Positions 21,562 through 31,096 of a stretch of 64,000 bases of DNA are shown piece by piece; the first letter of the stretch is position 1, and the number at the start of each line of letters is the position of its first letter. Source of the DNA: Pseudomonadota bacterium. Its GTDB lineage: Bacteria; Pseudomonadota; Alphaproteobacteria; Caulobacterales; Caulobacteraceae. A program made the position numbers and the translations under genes. The stretch lies in the NCBI GenBank assembly GCA_023412655.1, contig JAEYNH010000215.1, positions 1 to 64,000 on the forward strand, written 5' to 3'. The notes below the pieces were generated by a model. It did no database searches. It was given only the letters and a program-made list of their open reading frames with translations, and was not told the origin of the DNA.

Positions 21562-23778
21562 TCAAGTCGGCGGCGCGCCGCCGCCGCCGAAGTCGAAGCC
21601 CGGATCGCGCCGCTGACGGCCGAAGGTGTAGGTGAAGCCGACGAACACCGCCCGCTGGTTGAACTCGCGCCTGGTGCGCCCCTGCAGGGTCGGCGTGTCC
21701 AGAATCTGCACGTCCTTGAGCGTGCGCAGCACGTCCTGAGCCGTGACGGTGACCGACAGGCTGTCGTCGATCTTCCGGCGATAGCCGATATTCAGCATCC
21801 CCGAGCCGCTCTGGCGCCCCTGGGCGGTGAGGCGACGGCCATTCAGGAAGCCGTTGAACTGCACAAAGTCCTTCGGCGTCACCTGCCAGTTGATGTTGCC
21901 GCGACCGGCCAGCGCGAACCCGTCGCGCTTGCCGGTGAAGCCCAGTTGCGAGGCGTCGATCTCGCTCCAGGAGGCGTTGCCGCTGACGTTGTAGGTGATC
22001 CTGGGCGTCAGCCGGCCGTTGGCCACCAGCTCAAGCCCGCCGGCGCGGCTGTCGTTGAGGTTCTCACGGGTCGTGAGATAGCCGCCGTTCGGCAGCGGTC
22101 GCACCACGTCGGTGATCCCCTTGGAGCTCTGCCGGTAGTACAGGGTCGCCAGATAGGTCTGGCCGCTCTTGCGGTGCTGGTAGCCCAGTTCGAACGAGTG
22201 GGTTTCCTGGGGCTCCAGCTGCGGATTCCCGCGCCGGAAGTTGAGCGGATTTATCTCGATGACGAAGGGATTGAGGTCGTCGGCGCTCGGCCGCTGGATG
22301 CGCATGCCATAGCTCGCGGTGAGCTGCCGGCCCTCGCTCAGCCCATACGACAGGTGCAGGCTGGGATAGGCGCGGAAGTAATCGTTCTGCGCCGCCAAGG
22401 GGCCGCCGGTGGTGAGGCTCACGTCGAGGTCGGTGTTCTCGAGCCTCAGGCCCGCCAGTACGGTCACCTTGCCCACTGGTTGCTGGTAGGTGAGGTAGCC
22501 GGCGTTGATCGCCTGCTCGAAGAAGAAGCGGTAGGTGAGCGCCGGATCCACCGGCAGGTTCGGCGTCAAAGCCAGGCCCCGCCGCCCCAGGTTCCGGTAG
22601 GTGTTGTCGTCGTACTGCAGCGCATAGCCGGCCTTCAGCTTGCCATCGCCAGGCATGGGCCGCGTGTAGTCGACCTTCAGCTCGGTCTGCCGGGTCTCGT
22701 TCTCATAGTCTCCCAATTCGACGGCGTCGGGGCCGGTCGGAATGTGGGAGGTGGTCAGGATGTCACGGTCGCGGCGGGCCTGGCCGATCTCGTAGCTGGC
22801 GTTGATCACCAGCTCGTGGCCTTCACCCGAGAACGTCCGACGATAGGTCGTCCCGAGATCGAGGTTGTCGCGCTGCTCGTCGATGGCGGTGTTGCGGGCG
22901 ATGACGCGGGCGAGCGCCCCGCCAGGGCTGTCGTTCTCGAGAATGTCGACCCCGCGGGCCGTCGGCCGAATGCCGTGATAGGTCGCGCCGACTGTGATGC
23001 GGCTCGCGTCATCCAGGTCGTAGTCGGCGCCGAGGCGGGCGAACCCCATCTCCATCTTGTTCCTGGCCCGGGTAGTCTGACGGCTCTCAGCCGCCGCGCC
23101 GGTCACGGGGTCCAGGCGCTGGCGCCGATCGTCCAGGGCGTACTTCTGGCCATCCCGGCGATAGCTCAGGTCCCCCGAAAGGGTCAGCTTGCCGTCATTG
23201 CGCGAGCCGGAGACGCCTGCGTTCCAGCGGTCGCCGGCGCCGAGGTTCGCCCGCACCGAGCCCGAACTGCCCAGGCGCCGAGTCTTCTTGCTGACCAGGT
23301 TGATGATACCCGCGGCCCCGTCCGGGTCCATGGCAGCCGAGGGGTTGGTGATCACCTCCACCCGCTCGATCTGGTCGGCGGCCAGCGCCTGCAGCGCCGC
23401 GCCCCGGCCTTCGCCCTGGAACATTGTGGAGGGCTTGCCGTCGATCATGATCGTGACGTTGGGATCGCCGCGCAGGGTGACGTTGCCCTGCACGTCCACC
23501 TGCACCGAGGGCACGTTGCGCAGGGCGTCGCCAATCGAGCCCGAGGTCGCCTGCAGGTCGTTGGCCACGCCATAGCTGCGCCGATCGATGTCCACGCGCA
23601 TGCCGCTGGACTGACCTTGCACCACGATGCCCTCCACCGTGGCGGCCGGCTTCTGCGCGGGGGGCCGCTGGCCCACGGGCGCCGACGTGGCCGGGGGAGC
23701 CGCAGCCGCTCCCTGCGCCCGGACCACCGGGGCGAGCAGCAGCGAGGAGGCGCCGGCGAGCAGCAGGGCGGTCTTCAA
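21562..23778 (-). CDS. TonB-dependent receptor-like outer membrane protein
   Basis: 738-aa outer membrane protein: signal peptide (KTALLLAGASSLLLAPVVRAQ), a plug domain (SGSIGDALRNVPSVQVDVQGNVTLRGDPNVTIMIDGKPS, then IERVEVITNPSAAMDPDGAAGIINLV), and a beta-barrel of the family known as outer membrane beta-barrel protein (PF14905 type), ending with an aromatic strand followed by a short Gly/Pro tail. The first codon is a TTG with GGGGGAA upstream; no in-frame ATG fits the signal peptide. Ligand unknown; no transporter or regulator gene sits beside it. No TonB box was assigned. Confidence 0.92.
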   Translation of the reverse strand: MKTALLLAGASSLLLAPVVRAQGAAAAPPATSAPVGQRPPAQKPAATVEGIVVQGQSSGMRVDIDRRSYGVANDLQATSGSIGDALRNVPSVQVDVQGNVTLRGDPNVTIMIDGKPSTMFQGEGRGAALQALAADQIERVEVITNPSAAMDPDGAAGIINLVSKKTRRLGSSGSVRANLGAGDRWNAGVSGSRNDGKLTLSGDLSYRRDGQKYALDDRRQRLDPVTGAAAESRQTTRARNKMEMGFARLGADYDLDDASRITVGATYHGIRPTARGVDILENDSPGGALARVIARNTAIDEQRDNLDLGTTYRRTFSGEGHELVINASYEIGQARRDRDILTTSHIPTGPDAVELGDYENETRQTELKVDYTRPMPGDGKLKAGYALQYDDNTYRNLGRRGLALTPNLPVDPALTYRFFFEQAINAGYLTYQQPVGKVTVLAGLRLENTDLDVSLTTGGPLAAQNDYFRAYPSLHLSYGLSEGRQLTASYGMRIQRPSADDLNPFVIEINPLNFRRGNPQLEPQETHSFELGYQHRKSGQTYLATLYYRQSSKGITDVVRPLPNGGYLTTRENLNDSRAGGLELVANGRLTPRITYNVSGNASWSEIDASQLGFTGKRDGFALAGRGNINWQVTPKDFVQFNGFLNGRRLTAQGRQSGSGMLNIGYRRKIDDSLSVTVTAQDVLRTLKDVQILDTPTLQGRTRREFNQRAVFVGFTYTFGRQRRDPGFDFGGGGAPPT

Positions 23779-23929
23779 TGGTTGTTCCCCCGAACAGCGT
23801 TCGCGCCAAGCGCGTGAGGCTCGGTGGTGGAGCTTAAGGGCGACTTTGCGGCGAAGCTTTCGGCTTTGCGACCTGGGCGGGTTAAATCTTCGTCATGCGC
23901 GGATTGGCCGGGGGCGCTGGCCGTGCACG

Positions 23930-23955
23930 CGAACTGATTCGCCCAGCTTGGCGTT
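23930..23955 (+). promoter_or_regulatory. Candidate EcfG/SigT-type promoter of ku
   Basis: CGAAC (23930-23934), 17 nt, CGTT (23952-23955), one base from the general-stress consensus GGAAC-N16/17-CGTT known in alphaproteobacteria. The -10 element lies 25 nt before the ku start, a normal spacing. Inferred; no expression data. Confidence 0.5.
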
Positions 23956-23980
23956 TGGGGACTCTGATCCGGAGACCTCG

Positions 23981-24883
23981 ATGGCGACCCGTCCGACCTG
24001 GCAGGGCTATCTGCGCCTGTCCCTCGTGAGCTGCCCGGTGGCGCTCTACACCGCCACCTCGCGTCAGGGCGAGGTGCACTTCAACATGCTCCACAAGGAG
24101 ACGATGAACCGGATCAGGATGATCCCCACCGATCCGGAGACGGGCCCGGTGGACCGGTCCGACATCGTCAAGGGCTTCGAGATCGAGAAGGGGCGCTACG
24201 TCGTGGTGACGCCCGAGGAGATCCAGAACGTCAAGCTGGAGACCACCCGCACCCTGGATATCGAGCGCTTCGTCGACCACGACGACATCGACAGGCTGTA
24301 CTTCAACGACCCCTACTTCCTGGTGCCGGACGGCGACATGGCGGTGGAGGCGTTCACCGTCATCCGGGAGGCCATGGAGAAGGCCGGCAAGGTGGCCCTG
24401 GGCCGACTGGTGATGCACCAGCGCGAGCGGCTGATGGCCCTGGAGCCGCGCGACCGCGGCATCCTGGCCTACACCCTGCGCAGCAAGCGCGAGGTGCGGG
24501 ACGCCCAGGAAATCTTCGATCGCATCCCGGCTGCCAAGGCCAACGCCCAGATGGTGGATATCGCCGCCCGCATCATCGAGCAGCAGGAGGGCGCCTTCGA
24601 CCCCAGCCAGTTCAACGACCGCTACGAAGACGCCCTGCGAGCCCTGATCAAGGAGAAGGAGAAGGGCCACACCGTCGAAGCGCCCGAGCAGCCGAAGGAG
24701 GCCGAAGTCATCGACCTCATGGAAGCCCTCAAGCGCAGCCTTGGCGAGAGCGGTCCCGCCGCCCGCCGGAAGACTTCGAGCCGTTCTGCCGGCAGTTCGC
24801 GGAAGGCGGCTTCCGGGACCAAGTCGGCGGGCCCGGCCCGTAAGCCCGCCGCCCGGAAGACAAGCGCCAAGAAGCGGGCCTGA
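23981..24883 (+). CDS. ku: Ku protein of bacterial non-homologous end joining
   Basis: 300-aa homodimeric Ku that binds double-strand ends and recruits LigD. The core is complete: WQGYLRLSLVSCPVALY at the N-terminus, then the central barrel with RSDIVKGFEIEKGRYVVVTPEEI and LGRLVMHQRERLMALEP. The C-terminal 60 residues are a Lys/Arg/Ser/Ala-rich tail (RKTSSRSAG, ARKPAARKTSAKKRA), the kind of basic extension that strengthens DNA binding. ATG with GGAG 9 nt upstream. LigD lies 2 kb away in the opposite orientation. Confidence 0.96.
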   Translation: MATRPTWQGYLRLSLVSCPVALYTATSRQGEVHFNMLHKETMNRIRMIPTDPETGPVDRSDIVKGFEIEKGRYVVVTPEEIQNVKLETTRTLDIERFVDHDDIDRLYFNDPYFLVPDGDMAVEAFTVIREAMEKAGKVALGRLVMHQRERLMALEPRDRGILAYTLRSKREVRDAQEIFDRIPAAKANAQMVDIAARIIEQQEGAFDPSQFNDRYEDALRALIKEKEKGHTVEAPEQPKEAEVIDLMEALKRSLGESGPAARRKTSSRSAGSSRKAASGTKSAGPARKPAARKTSAKKRA

Positions 24884-24895
24884 GGCCCGCCCCGG

Positions 24896-26383
24896 CTACT
24901 TCGCCTGCATCGCCTCCACCACGTCGAGACGGTCCTTCATGTGCTCCCGGCGAACCTTGACGCCGTCGGCGCCGAATTCGGCCAAGGTTTCGCCGGGCTG
25001 GAACTTCGGCCAGGCCGCGCCCGGATTTCCGGTCTTGGCGAAGGCCGTCCAGAACCCGTTCATCGCCTCAGACAGCGGCGCGTCCTCGGGCGCGAAGCTC
25101 GCCTTCGGCGCCCCGAACACGAAGCGGATCTCGTCGGTATGGGCGGCGCCGTACGGCTTCTTGGCCGCCTGCGATGGCGGGACATAGGAGAAGTAGTAGA
25201 GCCAGGTGGGCTGGCCCCCGGCCGAATGGACGCGCGCCAGATAGCGGTCGGGTTCGGTGATGAACACGGCGGTCTGCCAGTCGTTGACGATCTGCGCCGC
25301 ATCCCCCTTGCCGTCCGGATCGAAGGCCTTGGTCACCGCCGCCCTGGCGGGGGCGGGCAGGGCGTCCAGCTGCGCCGGCTGCGGCCGGAAGAGGCTCGCC
25401 TCGTTCGAGTTGCCCCCGATCATCAGCGGAACCTTGGCCTGGCGGCCGGCCGCGAAGCCCTGGGCGATCCCCGAGGAGATGTAGCGGCCGTCGAGGATGG
25501 GCCCGGCCCGGCCCACGAAGCCGCCCGAATAGGGTAGGGCCGTCAGCGGCAGCTTGCGCAGCGCCGCGGCCGCGGCCGCGTCCTCGCCTTCGATGCCCGC
25601 GCCCCTGGCGGCGGTCAGGCCCTTCGCCTCGGCTTGGGCCAGCGGCTCGGGGTTGTGCCGGGCGAAGCTGCTCTGGCCGATCACCTTGGTGAACAGCCCC
25701 TTCGCCTCGGGCGAAAGCATCAGGTAGAGCACCGACAGGCCGCCGGCGCTCTCGCCGTAGATGGTGACGTTCTTCGGGTCGCCCCCGAACGCGGCGATGT
25801 TTGCCTGAACCCACTTGAGGGCGGCGATCTGGTCCATCATTCCGTAGTTGCCGGTGGGGCCTTCCTTGGTCAGCGCCGGATGGGCGAACCAGCCGGCGCG
25901 ACCCAGGCGGTAGTTCAGACTGACGTGGACGATGCCGTTCCTGGCGAAGTTCGTGCCCTCGGTGTCGCCGCCGAAGGCGCCCATGCTGGTCCCGATCAGA
26001 TAGGCGCCGCCATGGATCCACACCATCACGGGCAGCTTGTCGCCAGCCTTGGCGCCGGCCGGCCGGACCACGTTCAGCGTCAGGCAGTCCTCCTGGGCTA
26101 CACAGGAGGCGCCCGCCGTCGAGGCGTCGCGCTCACCGCTCCAGTTGGGCGCCGCCGCCGGCGGCCGCCAGCGCAGATCGCCAATGGGCGGGGCGGCGTA
26201 CGGGATGCCCAGGTGGTAGGCGACGCCGTCCTTCACCGGGCCCTTGAGAGCGCCCTGCTTCACCTTCACCACCTGGGTCACGTCCGAGGCGAAGGCGCCG
26301 GCAGGAGCCTGGGCCTGGGCGGGCGCGGCGGCGATGGCGAGCGCCAGCGCGCCGAACGCGGCGGCGAGGCTGCGGCTGATCAT
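24896..26383 (-). CDS. Exported type-B carboxylesterase/lipase
   Basis: 495-aa alpha/beta hydrolase with a signal peptide (ISRSLAAAFGALALAIAAAPAQAQ). Family marks: GIPYAAPPIGDLRWRPP near the N-terminus, EDCLTLNV, oxyanion-hole loop VMVWIHGGAYLIG, nucleophile elbow YGESAGG, and a late AHTDEIRFVFG, whose His fits the triad region. A GGGGGAC site precedes the ATG. Probably periplasmic or secreted ester hydrolysis; substrate unknown. It sits between ku and ligD but shows no functional link to them. Confidence 0.92.
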   Translation of the reverse strand: MISRSLAAAFGALALAIAAAPAQAQAPAGAFASDVTQVVKVKQGALKGPVKDGVAYHLGIPYAAPPIGDLRWRPPAAAPNWSGERDASTAGASCVAQEDCLTLNVVRPAGAKAGDKLPVMVWIHGGAYLIGTSMGAFGGDTEGTNFARNGIVHVSLNYRLGRAGWFAHPALTKEGPTGNYGMMDQIAALKWVQANIAAFGGDPKNVTIYGESAGGLSVLYLMLSPEAKGLFTKVIGQSSFARHNPEPLAQAEAKGLTAARGAGIEGEDAAAAAALRKLPLTALPYSGGFVGRAGPILDGRYISSGIAQGFAAGRQAKVPLMIGGNSNEASLFRPQPAQLDALPAPARAAVTKAFDPDGKGDAAQIVNDWQTAVFITEPDRYLARVHSAGGQPTWLYYFSYVPPSQAAKKPYGAAHTDEIRFVFGAPKASFAPEDAPLSEAMNGFWTAFAKTGNPGAAWPKFQPGETLAEFGADGVKVRREHMKDRLDVVEAMQAK

Positions 26384-26532
26384 GGTGATGTCCCCCCGAG
26401 GATCTTTTCGTAGCTACGGTACGTTAGGCGCCGCCTGTTTCCGGATTGTGTCGCGGCAAGCGGAACCGTCCCGCCGCGGCCGTGTTGGCCCTAGCAGTCA
26501 AGTTGTCGGTTGTTGATTGAGGGGAGGCGGCG

Positions 26533-26871
26533 ATGCGCGCGCTGTTCATCCTGGCCGGGGTCGGCCTCATGCTCGGTGGTTGCGTGACCTCGCCGAAGGA
26601 GACGGTGCTTTCCCTCGACACGACGGATCGCAAGTGGACGTCGAAGCGCTGTGTGGCGGCCCGCAAGGAGGTCGCCCAGTTCGACGAGAACAAGGACGGC
26701 CACGCGGTCATCAAGGTGGTGGGCAACCTGCTCGCGCCGTTCGCGGGCACCGCCACCTCGTTCGCCATGAACCGCCTGCGCGACGACGAGCGCGCGGCGC
26801 TGAACGAGAAGGTGCGGGCGGCCTGCATCTCGGATCCGCAGAAGGACAGGCGGCGGGTGGCGTCGCGCTAG
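26533..26871 (+). CDS. Small predicted lipoprotein, function unknown
   Basis: 112 aa with a lipoprotein signal (MRALFILAGVGLMLGGC; Cys17 in LGGC). The mature part has KWTSKRCVAARKEVAQFDENKDGHAVIKVVGNLLAPFAGTATSFAMN, containing one extra Cys and a hydrophobic stretch that could partly insert, and a charged end with a further Cys. GAGGGGAGG is directly upstream. It is convergent with ligD, 11 nt between stops. No family recognised. Confidence 0.85.
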   Translation: MRALFILAGVGLMLGGCVTSPKETVLSLDTTDRKWTSKRCVAARKEVAQFDENKDGHAVIKVVGNLLAPFAGTATSFAMNRLRDDERAALNEKVRAACISDPQKDRRRVASR

Positions 26872-26882
26872 GGTCCTGCGCC

Positions 26883-29549
26883 CTACTTCAGCTTGCGGAT
26901 GGCGTCGTTCAGCGGCCGCTCGGCGTCGCAATAGTCGGCCCAGGCCTTGGTCTTCTTCAGCAGGGCGGGCGCGGTGCGGATCGTCCAGGCCTTGGGATCG
27001 AGGCCCGGCTTCACCTGGTTCCAGGTCAGCGGGAAGGAGACCGGCGCGAGAGGGCGTCCTCGCGGAGACAGCGGAGCCACCGCCGTCGACATGCGGTCGT
27101 TGCGCAGATAGTCGAGGAAGATCCGGCCCTTGCGCTTGGCCTTGGCCATGTTGACCACGTACTTGTCCGGCGCGTCCGCCGCGATCGCCAGGCAGACGTC
27201 CTGGGCGAATTTCTTGGCGGTCTTCCAGTCCATCTCGCCCTTGCCGGCCTTCAGCGGCGTGACGACGTGCAGCCCCTTGCCGCCGGTGGTCTTGCAGAAG
27301 GCCACGAGACCCAGGGCCTCCAGCCGTTCCCTCACCTCTCGGGCCCCTTCGATCACGCGCTCGAACGGGATGTCCTCGTCGGGGTCCAGGTCGAAGATCA
27401 GCCGGCCCGGGACCTCGGGCTGGAAGGGCTGGCAGCCCCACGGGTGGTATTCCACGGCCCCGATTTGGGCGAGGGCGGCGAGGGCCTCGACACGGTCGAT
27501 CTGCATGTAGGGCTTGTGGTCGCCGAACACCTGCACTTCCGAGATCAGCGCCGACGAGCCCTTGCCGGCGTGGCGCTGGAAGAAGCGCTGGTCGCCCTCG
27601 ATGCCGTCCGGCATGCGGATGATGGAGCAGGGCCGTCCCTTGATGTGCTCCATCATCCAGGGGCCGACCTCTTCCAGGTAGCGGGCAAGGTCCAGCTTGG
27701 TGACCACCCCGCCCTGGCCATCGTCCGGCCACAGGGGCTTGTCGGGATTGGACAGCACCACGCCCATGACCACGTTGTCGGCGGGCTTGGACCTGGCAGC
27801 CGCCTTCGGGGCGGCTTTTGGGGCGGCTTTTGGAGCGGCCTTCCTGGCCGGCGCCTTGGATGCCGGCGCCGGTTCCGGCTCGGCCAGAGCCGTCTTGGCA
27901 GGGACTTCCGCCTCCACCTCGGACGCGGGCTTGTCCTCGCGCAGACCCTTGAAGCTGCCCTGGCGCACATTGCCGTCCCCAGTGAAGCCGGCGAACTCGA
28001 TCTCGGCCACCAGCTCGGGCCGGGCCCAGTTGATGTCGCCCGTCTTCTTTGGCGCGTTGGGGCCGGTGAACGGGCTGCGCTCGGCGGCCACCTTCTCCAG
28101 GCGCGGCAGGACCCGGGCCACCGTCTCGCGCCCGAAACCCGTGCCGACCCGGCCGACATAGACCAGGCGGCCGTCGCGGTTCACGCCGACCAGCAGCGAG
28201 CGGAGCTGACCCTTCTCGCCAGTCCAGCCGCCGATCACCACCTCATGGCCGGCCCGGCACTTGGATTTCTGCCAGGTGTCGGTGCGCCCAGACCGATAGG
28301 GCGCCTCGAGCCGCTTTGAGACGATGCCTTCCAGCGACATCCGGCAGGCCGACTGGAGCACCGCGTCCCCGGCGGTCTCGAAGTGGGTCACATAGCGGAT
28401 TCGGCGTTCGACCTTACGCCCCGCGGCCTGCACGACCTGCTCCAGCCGCGCCTTGCGCTCGCTGAGCGGCTGGCCGCGCAGGTCCTCGCCGTCCAGGAAC
28501 AGGGCATCAAAGACGAAGAACACGAGGTCCCCGGTCCGACCGTCGGAGAGCGCCGCCTGCAGCGCCGGAAAGTCGGGCGAGCCGTTGTGATCCAAGGCGC
28601 AGGCCTCGCCGTCGTAGAGGCCGTCGGGCAGGGCGCCGGCGTCGGCGGCGATCTCCTTGAACTTGGCCGTCCAGTCGAGACCCCTGCGGGTCTTCAGCGT
28701 CGCCTTGCCGCCTTGGACGCGCAGCTGCAGGCGGTAGCCGTCGAACTTGATCTCGTGGCCCCAGCCGGCGCCCGGCGGCGGCCGATCGACGGACTTGGCC
28801 AGCTGCGGCTCGATGAAGCCCGGCAGGCCGGCGGCTTTCAGCTTCGGCGCCGGCGCCGCCTTTTCGGGCGCAATGGGCGCGGCCTTCCCGGGTTCGTCGC
28901 GGTTGGACTGCCAGACGTCTCTGCCCGAAGCCCGCCCCTTGCCGGTCATGAAGCGGCTGGGGCCCTTGCCCTTGCCGGCTTCGATCTCGTCCATGGTGCG
29001 ACCAGAGGCGACAGAGGTGAGCTCGCCCTCCACCAGCAGCTCGCCCTGGTCCTCCAGCGACCAACCGTCGTGGTGCTTGATGAGCAGCCAGTTGTCGCGC
29101 TTCTCACCCTCTCGGCGCTTCATGCGGACCAGCACCCAGGAGCCCTTCATCCGCTCGCCGTGGAGGGTGAACTTGAGGTCCCCCTTCTTCAGCATGACGT
29201 GAGGGTCGCCCTCAGGCTCCCAGTAGCCACGGTCCCACAACATCACCGTGCCGCCGCCGTACTGGCCTTTGGGGATCGTCCCCTCGAAGTCGCCGTAGTC
29301 CAGCGGGTGGTCCTCGGTCTGCACGGCCAGCCTGCGGTCGGCGGGATCGAGTGAGGGGCCCTTGGTCACCGCCCAGGACAGGAATACCCCGTCCAGCTCC
29401 AGGCGGAAGTCGTAGTGCAGGCGTGTGGCCGCGTGCTTCTGGACGACGAAGCGCAGCCGCCCGGAGGCCTTGGTCTTCTCCGCCCCGGCCGGCTCGGCCG
29501 TTTTCGCGAAGTCGCGCATGGAACGATATTTGGCGAGCTTGTCGGCCAC
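26883..29549 (-). CDS. ligD: ATP-dependent DNA ligase D (PE-ligase-polymerase)
   Basis: 888-aa multidomain NHEJ enzyme in the Pseudomonas-type order. Residues about 30-190 are the 3'-phosphoesterase ([22 protein letters not shown], with His and Asp metal ligands). About 245-545 is the ligase with adenylated Lys268 (HEIKFDGYR) and the OB-fold end. An Ala/Lys/Pro-rich linker (about 560-595, repeated KAAPKAAPK) leads to the primase-like polymerase (about 600-888) with FDLDPDED catalytic acids near 716-723. The start is GTG at 29549 preceded by AGGAG. Works with Ku to end-join breaks, chiefly in non-dividing cells. Confidence 0.97.
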   Translation of the reverse strand: MADKLAKYRSMRDFAKTAEPAGAEKTKASGRLRFVVQKHAATRLHYDFRLELDGVFLSWAVTKGPSLDPADRRLAVQTEDHPLDYGDFEGTIPKGQYGGGTVMLWDRGYWEPEGDPHVMLKKGDLKFTLHGERMKGSWVLVRMKRREGEKRDNWLLIKHHDGWSLEDQGELLVEGELTSVASGRTMDEIEAGKGKGPSRFMTGKGRASGRDVWQSNRDEPGKAAPIAPEKAAPAPKLKAAGLPGFIEPQLAKSVDRPPPGAGWGHEIKFDGYRLQLRVQGGKATLKTRRGLDWTAKFKEIAADAGALPDGLYDGEACALDHNGSPDFPALQAALSDGRTGDLVFFVFDALFLDGEDLRGQPLSERKARLEQVVQAAGRKVERRIRYVTHFETAGDAVLQSACRMSLEGIVSKRLEAPYRSGRTDTWQKSKCRAGHEVVIGGWTGEKGQLRSLLVGVNRDGRLVYVGRVGTGFGRETVARVLPRLEKVAAERSPFTGPNAPKKTGDINWARPELVAEIEFAGFTGDGNVRQGSFKGLREDKPASEVEAEVPAKTALAEPEPAPASKAPARKAAPKAAPKAAPKAAARSKPADNVVMGVVLSNPDKPLWPDDGQGGVVTKLDLARYLEEVGPWMMEHIKGRPCSIIRMPDGIEGDQRFFQRHAGKGSSALISEVQVFGDHKPYMQIDRVEALAALAQIGAVEYHPWGCQPFQPEVPGRLIFDLDPDEDIPFERVIEGAREVRERLEALGLVAFCKTTGGKGLHVVTPLKAGKGEMDWKTAKKFAQDVCLAIAADAPDKYVVNMAKAKRKGRIFLDYLRNDRMSTAVAPLSPRGRPLAPVSFPLTWNQVKPGLDPKAWTIRTAPALLKKTKAWADYCDAERPLNDAIRKLK

Positions 29550-29579
29550 CGCTGGCTCCTGAGTGTCTCAGCCAAGCTG

Positions 29580-29604
29580 AACGCCACGGCGAACAAGTCG
29601 CTCC
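29580..29604 (-). promoter_or_regulatory. Candidate EcfG/SigT-type promoter of ligD
   Basis: On the minus strand GGAGC (29604-29600), 16 nt, CGTT (29583-29580), one base from GGAAC-N16-CGTT, ending 30 nt before the ligD GTG. Same architecture as upstream of ku. Inferred. Confidence 0.5.
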
Positions 29605-29626
29605 CGCCCGAGGCCGGCGCCAGGCC

Positions 29627-31027
29627 TCAGCTGGCCAGGGCGGGCCTCACCTCGTTGACCCCCGCCAGGGCCTGCACGAAGGCGTCGCGCCAAGCGGTGA
29701 CGTCCTCGCGCTGGACGGTTTCGTAGAGGGCGCTCCACCGGCGAATCCGCTCGGCCTTGTCCATCGCCAGCGCCCGCTTCAGGGCATCGGCGATCTCCTC
29801 GGCGCTGTTCGGATTGACCAGCAGCGCTTCCCTCATCTGCCGCGCCGCGCCGGCGAAGCGAGAGAGGATCAGCACGCCGGGGTCCTCGGGATTCTGGGCG
29901 GCCACGAACTCCTTGGCCACCAGGTTCATCCCGTCGCGGAGCGGCGTCACCAGGCCGACCCGGGCGGCGCCGTAGATGCCCGCCAGTTCGTCGCGCCGGT
30001 AGTTCTTGTTCACATAGCGGATCGGAGCCCAGTCCACGTCGGCGAATGCGCCGTTGATGCGGCCCGACAGGCTGTCCAGCCGCTCGCGGATCTGCTGATA
30101 GGCTTCGACGCTTTCCCGGCTGACCGGGGCGATCTGCAGCATCAGCACCTCGCGGCGCATGTCGGGGTTCTCGGTGAGGAACCGCTCGAAACCGAGGAAC
30201 CGCTCTTCCAGGCCCTTGGAGTAGTCCAGCCGATCGACGCCGACGATCAGGTGCCGGAACACGGTGCAGGCGGTCATCAGATCGCGCATCCGCCGCGCCT
30301 TGCCGTTCTTCAGCGCCCGGGAGAAGTCCTCGGCGTCGATGCCGATGGGGAAGGCGCCCACCTGCAGCGTCCGGCCGAACGCCTTGAGCACCCCCGGTTC
30401 CGGCTGGCTGCCCCCAGCCTCGCTCAGCACATACTCCTCGAACGCCTGCTGGTGTTCGGGGGTCTGGAAGCCGACCACGTCGTACTCGAACATGGCCTCC
30501 ACCAGCTGCCGGTGACGGGGCAGGTTGATGAATACCTGGTGGGCCGGCCAGGGGATGTGCAGGAAGAAGCCGATCCGGTTCTTGATCCCCTGCTTCCGGA
30601 GCTCCCGGCCCAGAGGGATCAGGTGGTAGTCATGGACCCAGATCAGGTCCTCGCGCTCGATCAGCGGGGCCAGCGTGTCGGCGAACCGGCAGTTCACCCG
30701 GTGATAGCCCTCGCCATAACTGCGGTCGAACGCGGCCAGATCGTTGCGGTAGTGGAACAGCGGCCAAAGCGTCTTGTTGGCGTAGCCGTTGTAATACTCC
30801 TCAAGGTCGATCTCCTCGAGGTCCACCGTGGCCGCGGTGACGCCGCCGGTCTTTTCGATGTTCAACTGGCCGGTGAACTCCGGCGTGGTCTTGCCGCTCC
30901 AGCCGAACCAGAGGCCGGAGTACTCCCGCAGCGCCGCGGCGAGGGCCATGGCCAGGCCGCCGACGCTCTCGTCGCCCTCGCCTGAGGGCGGGTTCACGCG
31001 GTTGGAGACGACGATCAGCCGGCTCAT
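29627..31027 (-). CDS. otsA: Trehalose-6-phosphate synthase
   Basis: 466-aa GT20 enzyme making trehalose 6-phosphate from glucose 6-phosphate and an NDP-glucose. Family marks: VVSNRVNPP at the start, GLAMALAAAL, LIWVHDYHLIPLG, IGFFLHIPWPA, VGVDRLDYSKGLEERF, and LVTPLRDGMNLVAKEFVA near the end. GGGAG precedes the ATG. otsB lies upstream on the same strand with 69 nt between, so the two can share a message, otsB first. Product is an osmo- and stress protectant. Length is normal. Confidence 0.96.
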   Translation of the reverse strand: MSRLIVVSNRVNPPSGEGDESVGGLAMALAAALREYSGLWFGWSGKTTPEFTGQLNIEKTGGVTAATVDLEEIDLEEYYNGYANKTLWPLFHYRNDLAAFDRSYGEGYHRVNCRFADTLAPLIEREDLIWVHDYHLIPLGRELRKQGIKNRIGFFLHIPWPAHQVFINLPRHRQLVEAMFEYDVVGFQTPEHQQAFEEYVLSEAGGSQPEPGVLKAFGRTLQVGAFPIGIDAEDFSRALKNGKARRMRDLMTACTVFRHLIVGVDRLDYSKGLEERFLGFERFLTENPDMRREVLMLQIAPVSRESVEAYQQIRERLDSLSGRINGAFADVDWAPIRYVNKNYRRDELAGIYGAARVGLVTPLRDGMNLVAKEFVAAQNPEDPGVLILSRFAGAARQMREALLVNPNSAEEIADALKRALAMDKAERIRRWSALYETVQREDVTAWRDAFVQALAGVNEVRPALAS

Positions 31028-31096
31028 CCTAGTTGGCTCCCTTCCGGAAGTTCCGAGGACGTGACGGGAGGCTGAGAAGCGTGGGCCGGGCGCGCC

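Noticed and set aside
26517..28319. 600-codon plus-strand frame through the lipoprotein and opposite ligD
   Set aside because: It runs out of frame through a real small lipoprotein gene and then antisense to LigD, whose domains are intact.
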